Below, piece by piece: positions 17,158-24,174 of a stretch of 64,000 bases of DNA (its first letter is position 1; each line of letters begins with the position of its first letter). The notes below the pieces were generated by a model that did no database searches, had not been told where the DNA came from, and saw nothing but the letters and a program-made list of their open reading frames with translations. The position numbers were made by a program, and so were the translations under genes. The DNA is from Streptomyces sp. MP131-18 (GTDB taxonomy: Bacteria; Actinomycetota; Actinomycetes; Streptomycetales; Streptomycetaceae): NCBI RefSeq assembly GCF_001984575.1, contig NZ_LZNS01000001.1:7021012-7085011 (forward strand), in the 5' to 3' direction.

Positions 17158-18153
17158 TCACCTCTCTTGTCCGTTGAATCGCGGGAAGAGGGCCCGGGCG
17201 TTGCCGTGGTCGATCCCGCGCAGGTCCTCGGTGCTGAAACCGCCGTGTTCCACGACGAAGCGCCCGGTGCCGACCGTGTACGACTCGGGCATCAGGGGGA
17301 AATCGGACCCGACCAGGATCTGGCTCGCGGGGGCGAAGGAACGCAGGGCCGCGAGGGCGTGCGCGTCGCCGGTCATCGCCACGTCGAAGTACAGCCCTTG
17401 GAGGGAGCCGATCGGGTCCGCCGGCAGGCGGTCGGCGAGCGGCGGGCTGATCAGCCCGCCCGAGGCGAGCCGCCCCGCGTAGTACGCGACGCCGCCCCCG
17501 CCGTGCGGCAGGATCACCGGCAGCCCGGGGAACCGCTCAAGCGTCCGGTTGTACAGCAGCTGGGCCGCCACCCGCACGCTCTCGAACGGGAACTCGTAGA
17601 GCGAGGCCGGCAGACCGAACATCGGCTGGTCGGTGGCGGGCGGCACCGTCGGGTGCACGAACAGCGGCGAACGCCTGCGGGCCGCCTCCGCGAACAGCGG
17701 GTCCATGGCCGGGTCCCCGACGTACAGGCCACCGTAGTTGGAGATCAGGCCCGCGCCGTCGAGCCCCAGCGTGTCCACGGCGTACACGAACTCCTGCACC
17801 ACGGCGTCCATGTGCGGGAACGGCAGCGTGGCGAACGCCCCGAAACGGCCCGGGTTCGCCGCGGCCAGGCCCGCCAGGTACTCGTTCACCCGGCGCGCGA
17901 ACGCCGCCGCCGGCTTCGGCGCCATCGGCGGAACGCCCGGCCAGATGCTCACCACGGCCGCCCGGATACCGTGCCGGTCCATCATGGTGAGACTGCTGTC
18001 CACACTCCACGACGGCTTGTCGACACCAGGAAGTATCGTCGGGATTCCGATGTCCTCCAGCGCGTCGCGGTAGAAATCCGGGAGGATGTGGTGGTGCACG
18101 TCGATGGCGTCCATCCACGGCCTGCCGGTGAACTCCTGGTCCGCAGCCAGCAT
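17158..18153 (-). CDS. Amidohydrolase-2 family protein (ACMSD-like fold)
   Basis: 331 residues from ATG with a GAGG site 9 nt upstream. Metal ligands are visible: H20-x-H22 (DVHHHI), His in LFVHPTV, His in LPHGGGG and Asp in VGSDFPLM. This is the amidohydrolase_2 TIM barrel (PF04909). Members decarboxylate 2-amino-3-carboxymuconate semialdehyde and similar aryl acids. In benzoxazole antibiotic pathways (BomN, NatAM) a member catalyses ring closure. It is in an operon with two NATs and a KSIII and shares a cluster with 3-hydroxyanthranilate genes, so cyclisation to a benzoxazole is the preferred hypothesis. Decarboxylation of an aryl acid is the main alternative. Confidence 0.9.
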   Translation of the reverse strand: MLAADQEFTGRPWMDAIDVHHHILPDFYRDALEDIGIPTILPGVDKPSWSVDSSLTMMDRHGIRAAVVSIWPGVPPMAPKPAAAFARRVNEYLAGLAAANPGRFGAFATLPFPHMDAVVQEFVYAVDTLGLDGAGLISNYGGLYVGDPAMDPLFAEAARRRSPLFVHPTVPPATDQPMFGLPASLYEFPFESVRVAAQLLYNRTLERFPGLPVILPHGGGGVAYYAGRLASGGLISPPLADRLPADPIGSLQGLYFDVAMTGDAHALAALRSFAPASQILVGSDFPLMPESYTVGTGRFVVEHGGFSTEDLRGIDHGNARALFPRFNGQER

Positions 18154-18199
18154 TGATTCAGCCTCGATCCGAATCGTTGAAACGTCTTCTGGTGCCGGT

Positions 18200-18237
18200 G
18201 CGGGCACCGGTGGCCGTGCCCGGCGCCCGGTGCCCGC
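18200..18237 (-). terminator. Hairpin between the SnoaL-like and amidohydrolase genes
   Basis: An 11-bp stem (GCGGGCACCGG with CCGGTGCCCGC) and a 16-nt loop lie 8 bp beyond the SnoaL-like stop. It may partly terminate or set the ratio of messages within the operon. Confidence 0.4.
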
Positions 18238-18245
18238 GGCGCGGG

Positions 18246-18650
18246 CTACGCGCGATCCGTGCCGGACGGATTGCTGATCACGCACCGCCAGACACCGTCG
18301 GCGCCGCGCCGCACGATGTCCGTCGCGGTGCCCTCGATCCGCACGTGCTTTCCGTCCGGGTCCTCGCCCTCGTGGACGTAGTCGATGATCAGGAGCGCGA
18401 TGTCGCCCACGGCGTACGCGTGCCGGACCGAAAGGGAAATCGGCAGCCGGTGCGCGAGGGTCTCCTCGCTGGCCGCCCACAGTTCCTTGCCCGCCTGGTA
18501 ATTCCCGGGCGAGATCACGCGCATGGCTTCCGGCTCGAAAATCTCCTTCATGGCCTGGAGATTCCCCGAGTTGAAGGCGTCCACGAACGCCGCGGCCATT
18601 TCCTCGGGCTCCGCCGGCAGGCTGATCTTCTCATCAGTGGGATTCGACAT
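18246..18650 (-). CDS. SnoaL-like / NTF2-fold protein
   Basis: 134 residues from ATG (MSNPTDEKISL). An extension to 18683-18686 is open but has no ribosome site. The sequence has the NTF2-fold pattern EEMAAAFVDAFNSGNL early, then VISPGNYQAGKE, and ends in a beta-rich part with WRCVISNPSG. The fold serves as cyclase, dehydratase, hydroxylase or epoxide hydrolase in polyketide pathways, and many members are simple binding proteins. It heads the leftward operon and is divergent from the quinone-reductase gene, so it may act on the same intermediates. No catalytic residue can be assigned from sequence. Confidence 0.75.
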   Translation of the reverse strand: MSNPTDEKISLPAEPEEMAAAFVDAFNSGNLQAMKEIFEPEAMRVISPGNYQAGKELWAASEETLAHRLPISLSVRHAYAVGDIALLIIDYVHEGEDPDGKHVRIEGTATDIVRRGADGVWRCVISNPSGTDRA

Positions 18651-18700
18651 GCCAACAGCACAGGGCACCCGCAAGAGCCTCATCAACCGGATGCGGGCCA

Positions 18701-18756
18701 GTTTGTCAGGTCGCCGGCCCGGCCGCGATGAGCAGCTTTTCCCGTACCTGACGAAC
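18701..18756. promoter_or_regulatory. Imperfect inverted repeat in the divergent SnoaL-like / quinone reductase promoter region
   Basis: GTTTGTCAGGT at 18701-18711 and ACCTGACGAAC at 18746-18756 are inverted copies matching at 10 of 11 bases, with 34 bp between them. They sit between two divergent transcription units and could be half-sites for a shared regulator. No clear -35/-10 pair was found. Confidence 0.4.
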
Positions 18757-18862
18757 TATGCGCCGAATGGCTGGGCCGCCGACCGGCGCACCGATGATGA
18801 TGCTGGTCACGAAGCCCAGTCGTGACGATTCCCCAGCGACGTTCACCTGCGAGGAGTGCCCC

Positions 18863-19543
18863 GTGACCAAGGTTGCCATCATCTTCCATTCCCGGAGCGG
18901 AAACACCTACCAGCTCGCCGCCGCCGCGGCGGATGCCGCCGCGAAGGCGGGTGCCGAGACCCGGCTGCTGAAGGTCGGTGAACTTCCCGACCCGATGGTG
19001 CTGGACAAGGAGGCGTATTCCGCACTGGAAACCGACACCGCCGACCTCAAGGTGGCGACACTTGAGGACCTCGTATGGGCCGACGCCATCATGATCGGCA
19101 CGCCCGTGCACTTCGGTCTCCCCGCGCCGCAGATCATCAACTTCATCGATCACTCGGGCCCTGTCGCCATTCCGGGAAAGCTCGTGAACAAGGCGGTCAC
19201 CGTATTCGCCTCCGGGTCCGCCCCGCACTCGGGGGCGCAGACCACGATCCTGGCCGTGCACAACTCGCTGTGCCACTGGGGCTCGCTCATCGTCCCCAAC
19301 GGGTCGAGCGTCGAGATCCTCGGCTCCGAGAACAACGGGTCCCCGTACGGCACGTGCAGCATCTCGCGGCATGAGGCGAACAACGTGCACGAGGACAACC
19401 TGAGGGCCATCGAGTACCAGGCGCTGCGCCTGGTGGAGGTGGCCAGGGCGTACCAGATCGGGCTCCAGCAGACCGAGTCCGCCATCAAGTACGTCACCCT
19501 GGACGACCTCACCAGGAAGTTCCCCCGGCTGTCCATGAACTGA
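18863..19543 (+). CDS. WrbA-like flavodoxin-fold NAD(P)H:quinone oxidoreductase
   Basis: 226 residues from GTG with GAGGAG 9 nt upstream. The FMN phosphate loop is FHSRSGNTYQLA near the start. GTPVHFGLPAPQ and FASGSAPHSGAQTT match the WrbA pattern around FMN. The family reduces quinones by two electrons and protects against redox cycling. It is divergent from the leftward NAT operon. In this cluster it may keep an aminohydroquinone or aminophenol intermediate reduced, or supply reduced FMN. It could instead serve self-protection against a quinone product. Confidence 0.88.
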   Translation: MTKVAIIFHSRSGNTYQLAAAAADAAAKAGAETRLLKVGELPDPMVLDKEAYSALETDTADLKVATLEDLVWADAIMIGTPVHFGLPAPQIINFIDHSGPVAIPGKLVNKAVTVFASGSAPHSGAQTTILAVHNSLCHWGSLIVPNGSSVEILGSENNGSPYGTCSISRHEANNVHEDNLRAIEYQALRLVEVARAYQIGLQQTESAIKYVTLDDLTRKFPRLSMN

Positions 19544-19561
19544 CGACGGCGGCCACGGCAC

Positions 19562-19589
19562 GGCCCCCGCGCCCCCGGGCGCCGGGGCC
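19562..19589 (+). terminator. Hairpin after the quinone reductase gene
   Basis: Arms of 13 nt (12 of 13 paired; GGCCCCCGCGCCC and GGGCGCCGGGGCC) around CC, 18 bp past the stop. The rest of 19590-19792 shows no gene; an AGGAGG site precedes the next start. Confidence 0.5.
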
Positions 19590-19792
19590 GAGCCGCAGAC
19601 GTCGCGACGGGTGCCCCGCCCCGGGGGCCGTGCCGCCTCGCAGCGCGCACGGCCGCCCGGGGTTTTTCCTGCCCCGCCCGGTACCGCGCCGCGCCCGCCG
19701 CGGCATGGCACCGTGCGGTGGGGTAGCCGTTACGTCAGACGCCGTGCCCCCCACGGACAGCCGATGCTGTCGCACCCCCACAGGAGGAACAC

Positions 19793-20494
19793 GTGAAACT
19801 GGTGATCTTCGGCGCCAGCGGCCCGACGGGCCGGCTCGCCACCGAACAGGCCCTCGCCGAGGGGCATTCCGTCACCGCCGTCACCCGGCGCCCGGATGCC
19901 TTCCCGGCGGGCGCACACCGCCCCGAGGTCGTCGGCGCGGACGTCATGGACGCGGCCGCCGTGGACCGGGCGGTCGCCGGGCACGACGCCGTCATCTCCA
20001 CGCTCGGCGTCCCCTATACGAAGGAGAACGTGACGGTCTACTCCCAGGGCGCGGCGCACATCGCGCGGGCGATGGCCGGCCACGGCGTCCGGCGCCTGGT
20101 CTGCGTCAGCTCGATCGGCGTCACCCCCGAACACGCGCCGGGCGAGACGCTGATGTTCCGCAAGGTGATCGCGCCGATCCTGCTGAAGCTGGGGCGCACC
20201 ATCTACGCGGACATGGGCCGCATGGAGGAACTGCTGCGCGGCACCGACCTGGAGTGGACCGTCCTGCGTCCCGCCGGGCTCTTCGACGGCGACGAGGTCA
20301 CCGACTACGTCGTCGGGGAGCCGCGCATCCCCGGGCGTTTCACCTCGCGCCGTGACCTCGCGGACGCGCTGGTGCGCGCGGCCGTCGACGGGCGCCACGT
20401 CCGTTCCGCCGTCGAGGTCATCACCACCCGGGGCGTGCCGAGCTACTTCGGCGTCTTCGTCAAGGAGGCCCTGCACATCGGGAACAAGCGGTGA
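19793..20494 (+). CDS. NmrA-like NAD(P)-binding oxidoreductase (copy 1)
   Basis: 233 residues from GTG with AGGAGG 6 nt upstream. It begins with a Rossmann motif (VIFGASGPTGR) and has LVCVSSIGV and LEWTVLRPAGLFDG, the pattern of atypical SDR / NmrA-like proteins. It lacks the classical YxxxK catalytic pair, so it may be a redox sensor or a reductase of unusual type. A paralogue lies at 22678-23385, and the KSIII and TetR genes sit between the two. It is convergent with the KSIII gene, with a strong hairpin between. Substrate unknown. Confidence 0.85.
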   Translation: MKLVIFGASGPTGRLATEQALAEGHSVTAVTRRPDAFPAGAHRPEVVGADVMDAAAVDRAVAGHDAVISTLGVPYTKENVTVYSQGAAHIARAMAGHGVRRLVCVSSIGVTPEHAPGETLMFRKVIAPILLKLGRTIYADMGRMEELLRGTDLEWTVLRPAGLFDGDEVTDYVVGEPRIPGRFTSRRDLADALVRAAVDGRHVRSAVEVITTRGVPSYFGVFVKEALHIGNKR

Positions 20495-20504
20495 TCCCTG
20501 CGGC

Positions 20505-20530
20505 TCCTGCGGCCCGTGAGGGCCGCAGGA
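20505..20530. terminator. Bidirectional terminator between convergent genes
   Basis: A perfect 11-bp stem, TCCTGCGGCCC-GTGA-GGGCCGCAGGA, sits exactly between the NmrA-like stop (20494) and the KSIII stop (20539). Confidence 0.85.
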
Positions 20531-20538
20531 CGCCGCCG

Positions 20539-21543
20539 CTACCGGGCGCGCAGCAGCGCGAGCCCCATCGACATCCCGCCGCCGAACGCGGCCAGCAGGA
20601 TCAGATCGCCACGGGCCACGGCGCCCGAACGGTTGAGCCGGTCCCAGGTGACCGGTACCGAGGCGGCGCCGGTGTTCCCGTAATCGGTGACCGTGGTCGC
20701 CGTTTTCTCCAGGGGAATACCGAGCTGCGCGGCCATGTCCGCCAGCATTCTGCCGTTCCCCTGGTGCGGCACGAAGTGCGCTATCTCCTCGGGCCGCACG
20801 CCCTGGTCGGCGAGGAACGCCTGAATTCCGGGAACGACTTCGGCCTCGACGAAGTCCCGTACGCCGCGGCCGTTCATGGTGAAGTAGTGCAGCCCTTCCC
20901 TGGCCGTTTCCTCCGTGGGGGGAATCCGGCTGCCCCCGGCGGGCACTCCCACGAGGTCACGCGCGCTCGAGAAACTGGCCAGCCGCGTCGCGACGAGCTG
21001 CTGCCGGCCGCCGCGGCCCAGGACGACGGCCCCGGCGCCGTCGCCGAACAGCACGGTCGTGCGGCGGTCGTCGGGGGAGAGGATGCGTGAGTAGACGTCG
21101 GCGCCGATGACGAGGGCGTGGTCGGTGTCCGCGTCCGCGAGCATGCGCTCGGCGACCGTGAGCGCGAACGCGAAGCCGCTGCACACGGAGTTGATGTCGA
21201 AGGCCGTGGTGCCGTCCGGGGCGCCGAGTTCGTCCGCGACGACACAGGCCGTCGGCGGCTGGGGGGAGTCCGGGGTCGAGGTGGCCACGAGGACGAGCCC
21301 GAGCTGCGAGGCCCGGACGCCCGCCTGTTCCATGGCCGCTCGTGCGGCGGCCAGGGCCAGGTCGGACGTCGCCTCCTCGGATTTCGCCCAACGGCGTTCG
21401 CGAATGGCGGTTTTCCGGTGGATCGCCTCCTCGGTCGTCCCCACCAATTCGCCCACGTCCTTGTTGGTGATGACGCGGCTCGGCACGTAGGAACCCGTTC
21501 CGAGCACGCCTGCAACCCGGTGCGCAGCACCGTATGTGATCAT
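20539..21543 (-). CDS. Ketosynthase III (FabH/KASIII-like), second copy
   Basis: 334 residues from ATG with CGGAG 7 nt upstream. Cys121 (NSVCSGF), His in VPHQGNG and Asn in YGNTGAAS form the KASIII triad. It resembles canonical FabH more closely (GTGSYVP, RRWAKSEE) than the copy at 14433, so it is the better candidate for a starter-unit ketosynthase. The two copies may divide priming and acyl-transfer work. It is transcribed alone. The upstream 178 bp contain a 12-bp palindrome GTGCACGTGCAC at 21615-21626. Confidence 0.9.
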   Translation of the reverse strand: MITYGAAHRVAGVLGTGSYVPSRVITNKDVGELVGTTEEAIHRKTAIRERRWAKSEEATSDLALAAARAAMEQAGVRASQLGLVLVATSTPDSPQPPTACVVADELGAPDGTTAFDINSVCSGFAFALTVAERMLADADTDHALVIGADVYSRILSPDDRRTTVLFGDGAGAVVLGRGGRQQLVATRLASFSSARDLVGVPAGGSRIPPTEETAREGLHYFTMNGRGVRDFVEAEVVPGIQAFLADQGVRPEEIAHFVPHQGNGRMLADMAAQLGIPLEKTATTVTDYGNTGAASVPVTWDRLNRSGAVARGDLILLAAFGGGMSMGLALLRAR

Positions 21544-21721
21544 TTATTGCTCCGTTATCGTCCAGTCAGTGGCGGAGCACCGCACCCATGAAAAAGCACT
21601 TGGGAAACAGGACAGTGCACGTGCACGGAGACGGTCCAGACAATGCGTACGGGTCTGTCAGGTGAGCGGCGGCGGTACGACCGGGCGCCCAGCCGCGCGG
21701 ATGGCCCGGCCGCGGGGATGG

Positions 21722-22447
21722 CTATGATGCGGAGCGGATCTGCGCCTCGAGTCCGTCCAGGACGTACGTCAGGCCGAGGCGGAAGTTCTCGTCCCACTCG
21801 TCGTCCAGCACGTAACTGTGGTCGAGCAGCGTCGGATACCGGTGGCTGTGGCGGCCCAACTGCTCGTGCGCCGCGTGGCGTTCCGCGTCCGTCCAGCGCA
21901 GGTTCGACTGGCTCGCGGTGGAGCCCTGGACGTGGCTGTACAGCAGCCAGCACGCCGCCTGGACGTGCCGGCCCGTGAGCCCGGCCCGGACCAGCGTCGC
22001 CTGGAGGTACTCCATCCACATCAGGAAGTTGGGCCCGATCACCGGCCGCTGCCGCAACGGCAGCGCCGCCGACCAGGGGTGCTTCAGGAGCGTGGCCCGG
22101 CATCCGGTGAGCAGCGCGACCACGTCGTCCCGCCAGCTCCCGGCGCGCTCCCCAGGCACCGCGGCCTCGGCGAAGATGGCGTCCACCGCGAGGTCGATGA
22201 CATCGTCCTTGGTGTCGATGTGCCAGTAGAGGGTGGTCGCGCCCACCTGGAGGCGCTCCGCGAGGTGGCGCATCGTCAGCCGCTCGATGCCCTCCTCGTC
22301 CAGCAGGGCGACGGCCGCCTCGGTGATGCGCTCCCTGGTCAGGGGCGGCCCGTTCCGCGTGGCGGGCGGCGGTCGCAGCCATACGCTCCGACCACCGCAT
22401 GTGGGCGCCGCGTCGTCCTCCTGTGGCTTACCCGTGATGATCTCCAC
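21722..22447 (-). CDS. TetR-family regulator with TetR/TcR-type C-terminal domain
   Basis: 241 residues from GTG. Upstream in-frame ATG codons lack a ribosome site and would run through the operator. The HTH reads IERLTMRHLAERLQVGATTLYWH, with the TLYWHI signature of TetR. The C-terminal part (PNFLMWMEYL, WLLYSHVQGSTASQ) fits the TetR_C ligand domain. It is divergent from the second NmrA-like gene, and the shared 230-bp spacer carries a palindrome. It probably represses itself and that oxidoreductase, and may sense a cluster product. Confidence 0.9.
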   Translation of the reverse strand: MEIITGKPQEDDAAPTCGGRSVWLRPPPATRNGPPLTRERITEAAVALLDEEGIERLTMRHLAERLQVGATTLYWHIDTKDDVIDLAVDAIFAEAAVPGERAGSWRDDVVALLTGCRATLLKHPWSAALPLRQRPVIGPNFLMWMEYLQATLVRAGLTGRHVQAACWLLYSHVQGSTASQSNLRWTDAERHAAHEQLGRHSHRYPTLLDHSYVLDDEWDENFRLGLTYVLDGLEAQIRSAS

Positions 22448-22490
22448 CGCCCTTCCCCGGTCATCGTATCCCCGGTGGTAAAAGGGGGTA

Positions 22491-22520
22491 GTACATTGAT
22501 CGGGAGGTGGACCAATGTAC
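22491..22520. promoter_or_regulatory. Inverted repeat, probable operator of the TetR / NmrA-like divergent pair
   Basis: GTACATTGATC-N8-GACCAATGTAC: 11-bp arms matching at 10 positions, the outer 8 perfectly. On the minus strand it overlaps a plausible promoter (TTGGTC, 16 bp, TACTAC) for the TetR gene. Binding is inferred. Confidence 0.65.
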
Positions 22521-22677
22521 CGGTGCTCGTTCCGTGTTCGGCGGCTGAAGTATGGGTGATGGTGCCGTTCGCGGGGCATCCGCCGGCCGGCCGCGCTCCT
22601 CCACACCTCCCCGCCCGGCGCCGCGCGGCCCGTCCGCCGTCGGCACCCCGGCGGAGCCCGCGCAACGGAGACCTCCC

Positions 22678-23385
22678 ATGAAGCTCGTCGTGTTCGGCGC
22701 CAACGGCCCCACCGGACGCATGGCCACGGCCATGGCGATGGCCGCGGGCCACAGCGTGACCGCCATCACCCGCCGGCCCCTCGCCTTCCCCTTCAACGAC
22801 GTGGTGCTCCAGATCGCCGCGGCCGACGTGCTGGACGCCGACGCGGTGGACTGGGTGATGGCCGGACAGGACGCGGTCATCTCGGCCATCGGCGCGCCCG
22901 TGGGCAGCAGGGACGTCTCGCTCTATTCGCGGGGCACCTACAACATCGTCAAGGCGATGGTCCGCCACGGGCTGCGGCGCGTGGTCTGCGTGAGCTCCGC
23001 GGGTGTCGCGGGCACCGGCCCGCCGGACGGGGCACCGGTGTCCCTCGGGAACGTCCGGCCGCTGCTGCGGCGGCGGTGGCGGGGTGTCCACCAGGACATG
23101 CGGCGCATGGAGAGCATCGTGCGGGCGAGTTCTCTCGACTGGACCATCGTCCGTCCCGCGGTGCTCTTCGACGACGTCACGGTCACGGACTACCGGGTGA
23201 CCGGGGACGGGGTGCCCGGCCGGTACACCTCACGCGCCGACCTCGCCCACGCGCTGCTCACCCGCGCCGTCGGCAGCCGCGACTGCGGCAGGACCATTCA
23301 CGTGGTCACCACCGGGCGAACGCCGGGGCCGGCCGTCCTGCGGCCGCTGCGGCGCGCGGCTTCCAAGCCCTTTCCCTACCGCTGA
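22678..23385 (+). CDS. NmrA-like NAD(P)-binding oxidoreductase (copy 2)
   Basis: 235 residues from ATG with CGGAG 8 nt upstream. The Rossmann motif is VVFGANGPTGR, and VVCVSSAGV and LDWTIVRPAVLFDD mirror copy 1 at 19793. It lacks the SDR YxxxK pair. It is divergent from the TetR gene and probably under its control. Its small size fits a quinone- or flavin-type reductase or a redox-sensing protein. The substrate is not identifiable. Confidence 0.85.
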   Translation: MKLVVFGANGPTGRMATAMAMAAGHSVTAITRRPLAFPFNDVVLQIAAADVLDADAVDWVMAGQDAVISAIGAPVGSRDVSLYSRGTYNIVKAMVRHGLRRVVCVSSAGVAGTGPPDGAPVSLGNVRPLLRRRWRGVHQDMRRMESIVRASSLDWTIVRPAVLFDDVTVTDYRVTGDGVPGRYTSRADLAHALLTRAVGSRDCGRTIHVVTTGRTPGPAVLRPLRRAASKPFPYR

Positions 23386-23490
23386 TTTGCTGCCGCACAC
23401 CTGCTGGTGCGACGGCTCCGGGCCGCGGCGCGGCGACTCCGGCCGAAAAAACCTGTTTTCCCCGGCGTGCGCGCGGTGGCGGGCGCCACA

Positions 23491-23691
23491 TCAGCCGGGC
23501 GGGGTTTCCCGTTCGAGGTCGAGTAGTCCGGCGAGGGTATAGGTCTCGTCGGCGGGGACTGGCAGATCCTCGCGCAGGGCGGTGCCTTCGAGGCGGCCCG
23601 CCAGCGTGTAGGTTTCCTCCGAAAAGGCCGCCTGCCGTGTCGTCTTCGATGGTTCGGGCGTTTGATCCTCCGGTCCTGCCTTGCCGCTCAT
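23491..23691 (-). CDS. Small unrecognised protein with a repeated ETYTLAG motif
   Basis: 66 residues from ATG (MSGKAGPEDQTPEPSK...). The C-terminal half holds two copies of ETYTLAG followed by a leucine-acidic stretch (ETYTLAGRLEGTALRED and ETYTLAGLLDLERET). Third positions become more GC-rich towards the 3' end, which supports coding. The ribosome site is weak (GCAGGT next to ATG). A TTGACC box 31 bp upstream suggests a nearly leaderless message. I recognise no family. A small repeat-bearing acidic protein could be a peptide precursor, an adaptor or an antitoxin-like protein, but no modifying enzyme is adjacent. The remaining flanks, 23386-23490 and 23692-24174, show no supported gene. Confidence 0.4.
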   Translation of the reverse strand: MSGKAGPEDQTPEPSKTTRQAAFSEETYTLAGRLEGTALREDLPVPADETYTLAGLLDLERETPPG

Positions 23692-24174
23692 ACCTGCGAC
23701 GGTGCAAGCGTGGGTCGGAGTGGTCAACGGGGACGGGAACAGTTCGTCACCTTCCCTCCGGGGACCCGGACGCCTTCGGGTCCCGCCTCCCGCGTTCTCC
23801 CTCATCAGCGTGGCAGGTGACATAAAAAGATGCCGGTGGTGGTGGCGTGAGGGAAGCGGCAATAAAGTCAGGTCCGGTTTGTTGATTCCCATGCAGCGGA
23901 CAAGGTGCGACAGGGGCGCACAGGAAGGTGTAAGGGACGTTGGCGGCGGGTAACGGCTGCGCGCTGGCCGAGTAGCCGGTTGATTCCAGACCATGTCACC
24001 GCACGGTGACGACTTGCTGCCGGAGGGACACCGGCAGGGTCTTCCTGGGGGAACTGCGGAATCATCACCCCGTCATGCCCGCGTGCGAAACCGTCGAGAT
24101 CCGTTAGATGTTGCCACGATAGTCCGCAGGCGTTGACTCTTGGCTTGCGGGAGCAATCTACTCGGGGGTACGCC

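Noticed and set aside
23491..23691. Lasso, lanthipeptide or thiopeptide precursor
   Set aside because: No Cys, no typical leader signature (for example YxxP) and no cyclase, protease or dehydratase gene nearby. Kept only as an unknown small protein.
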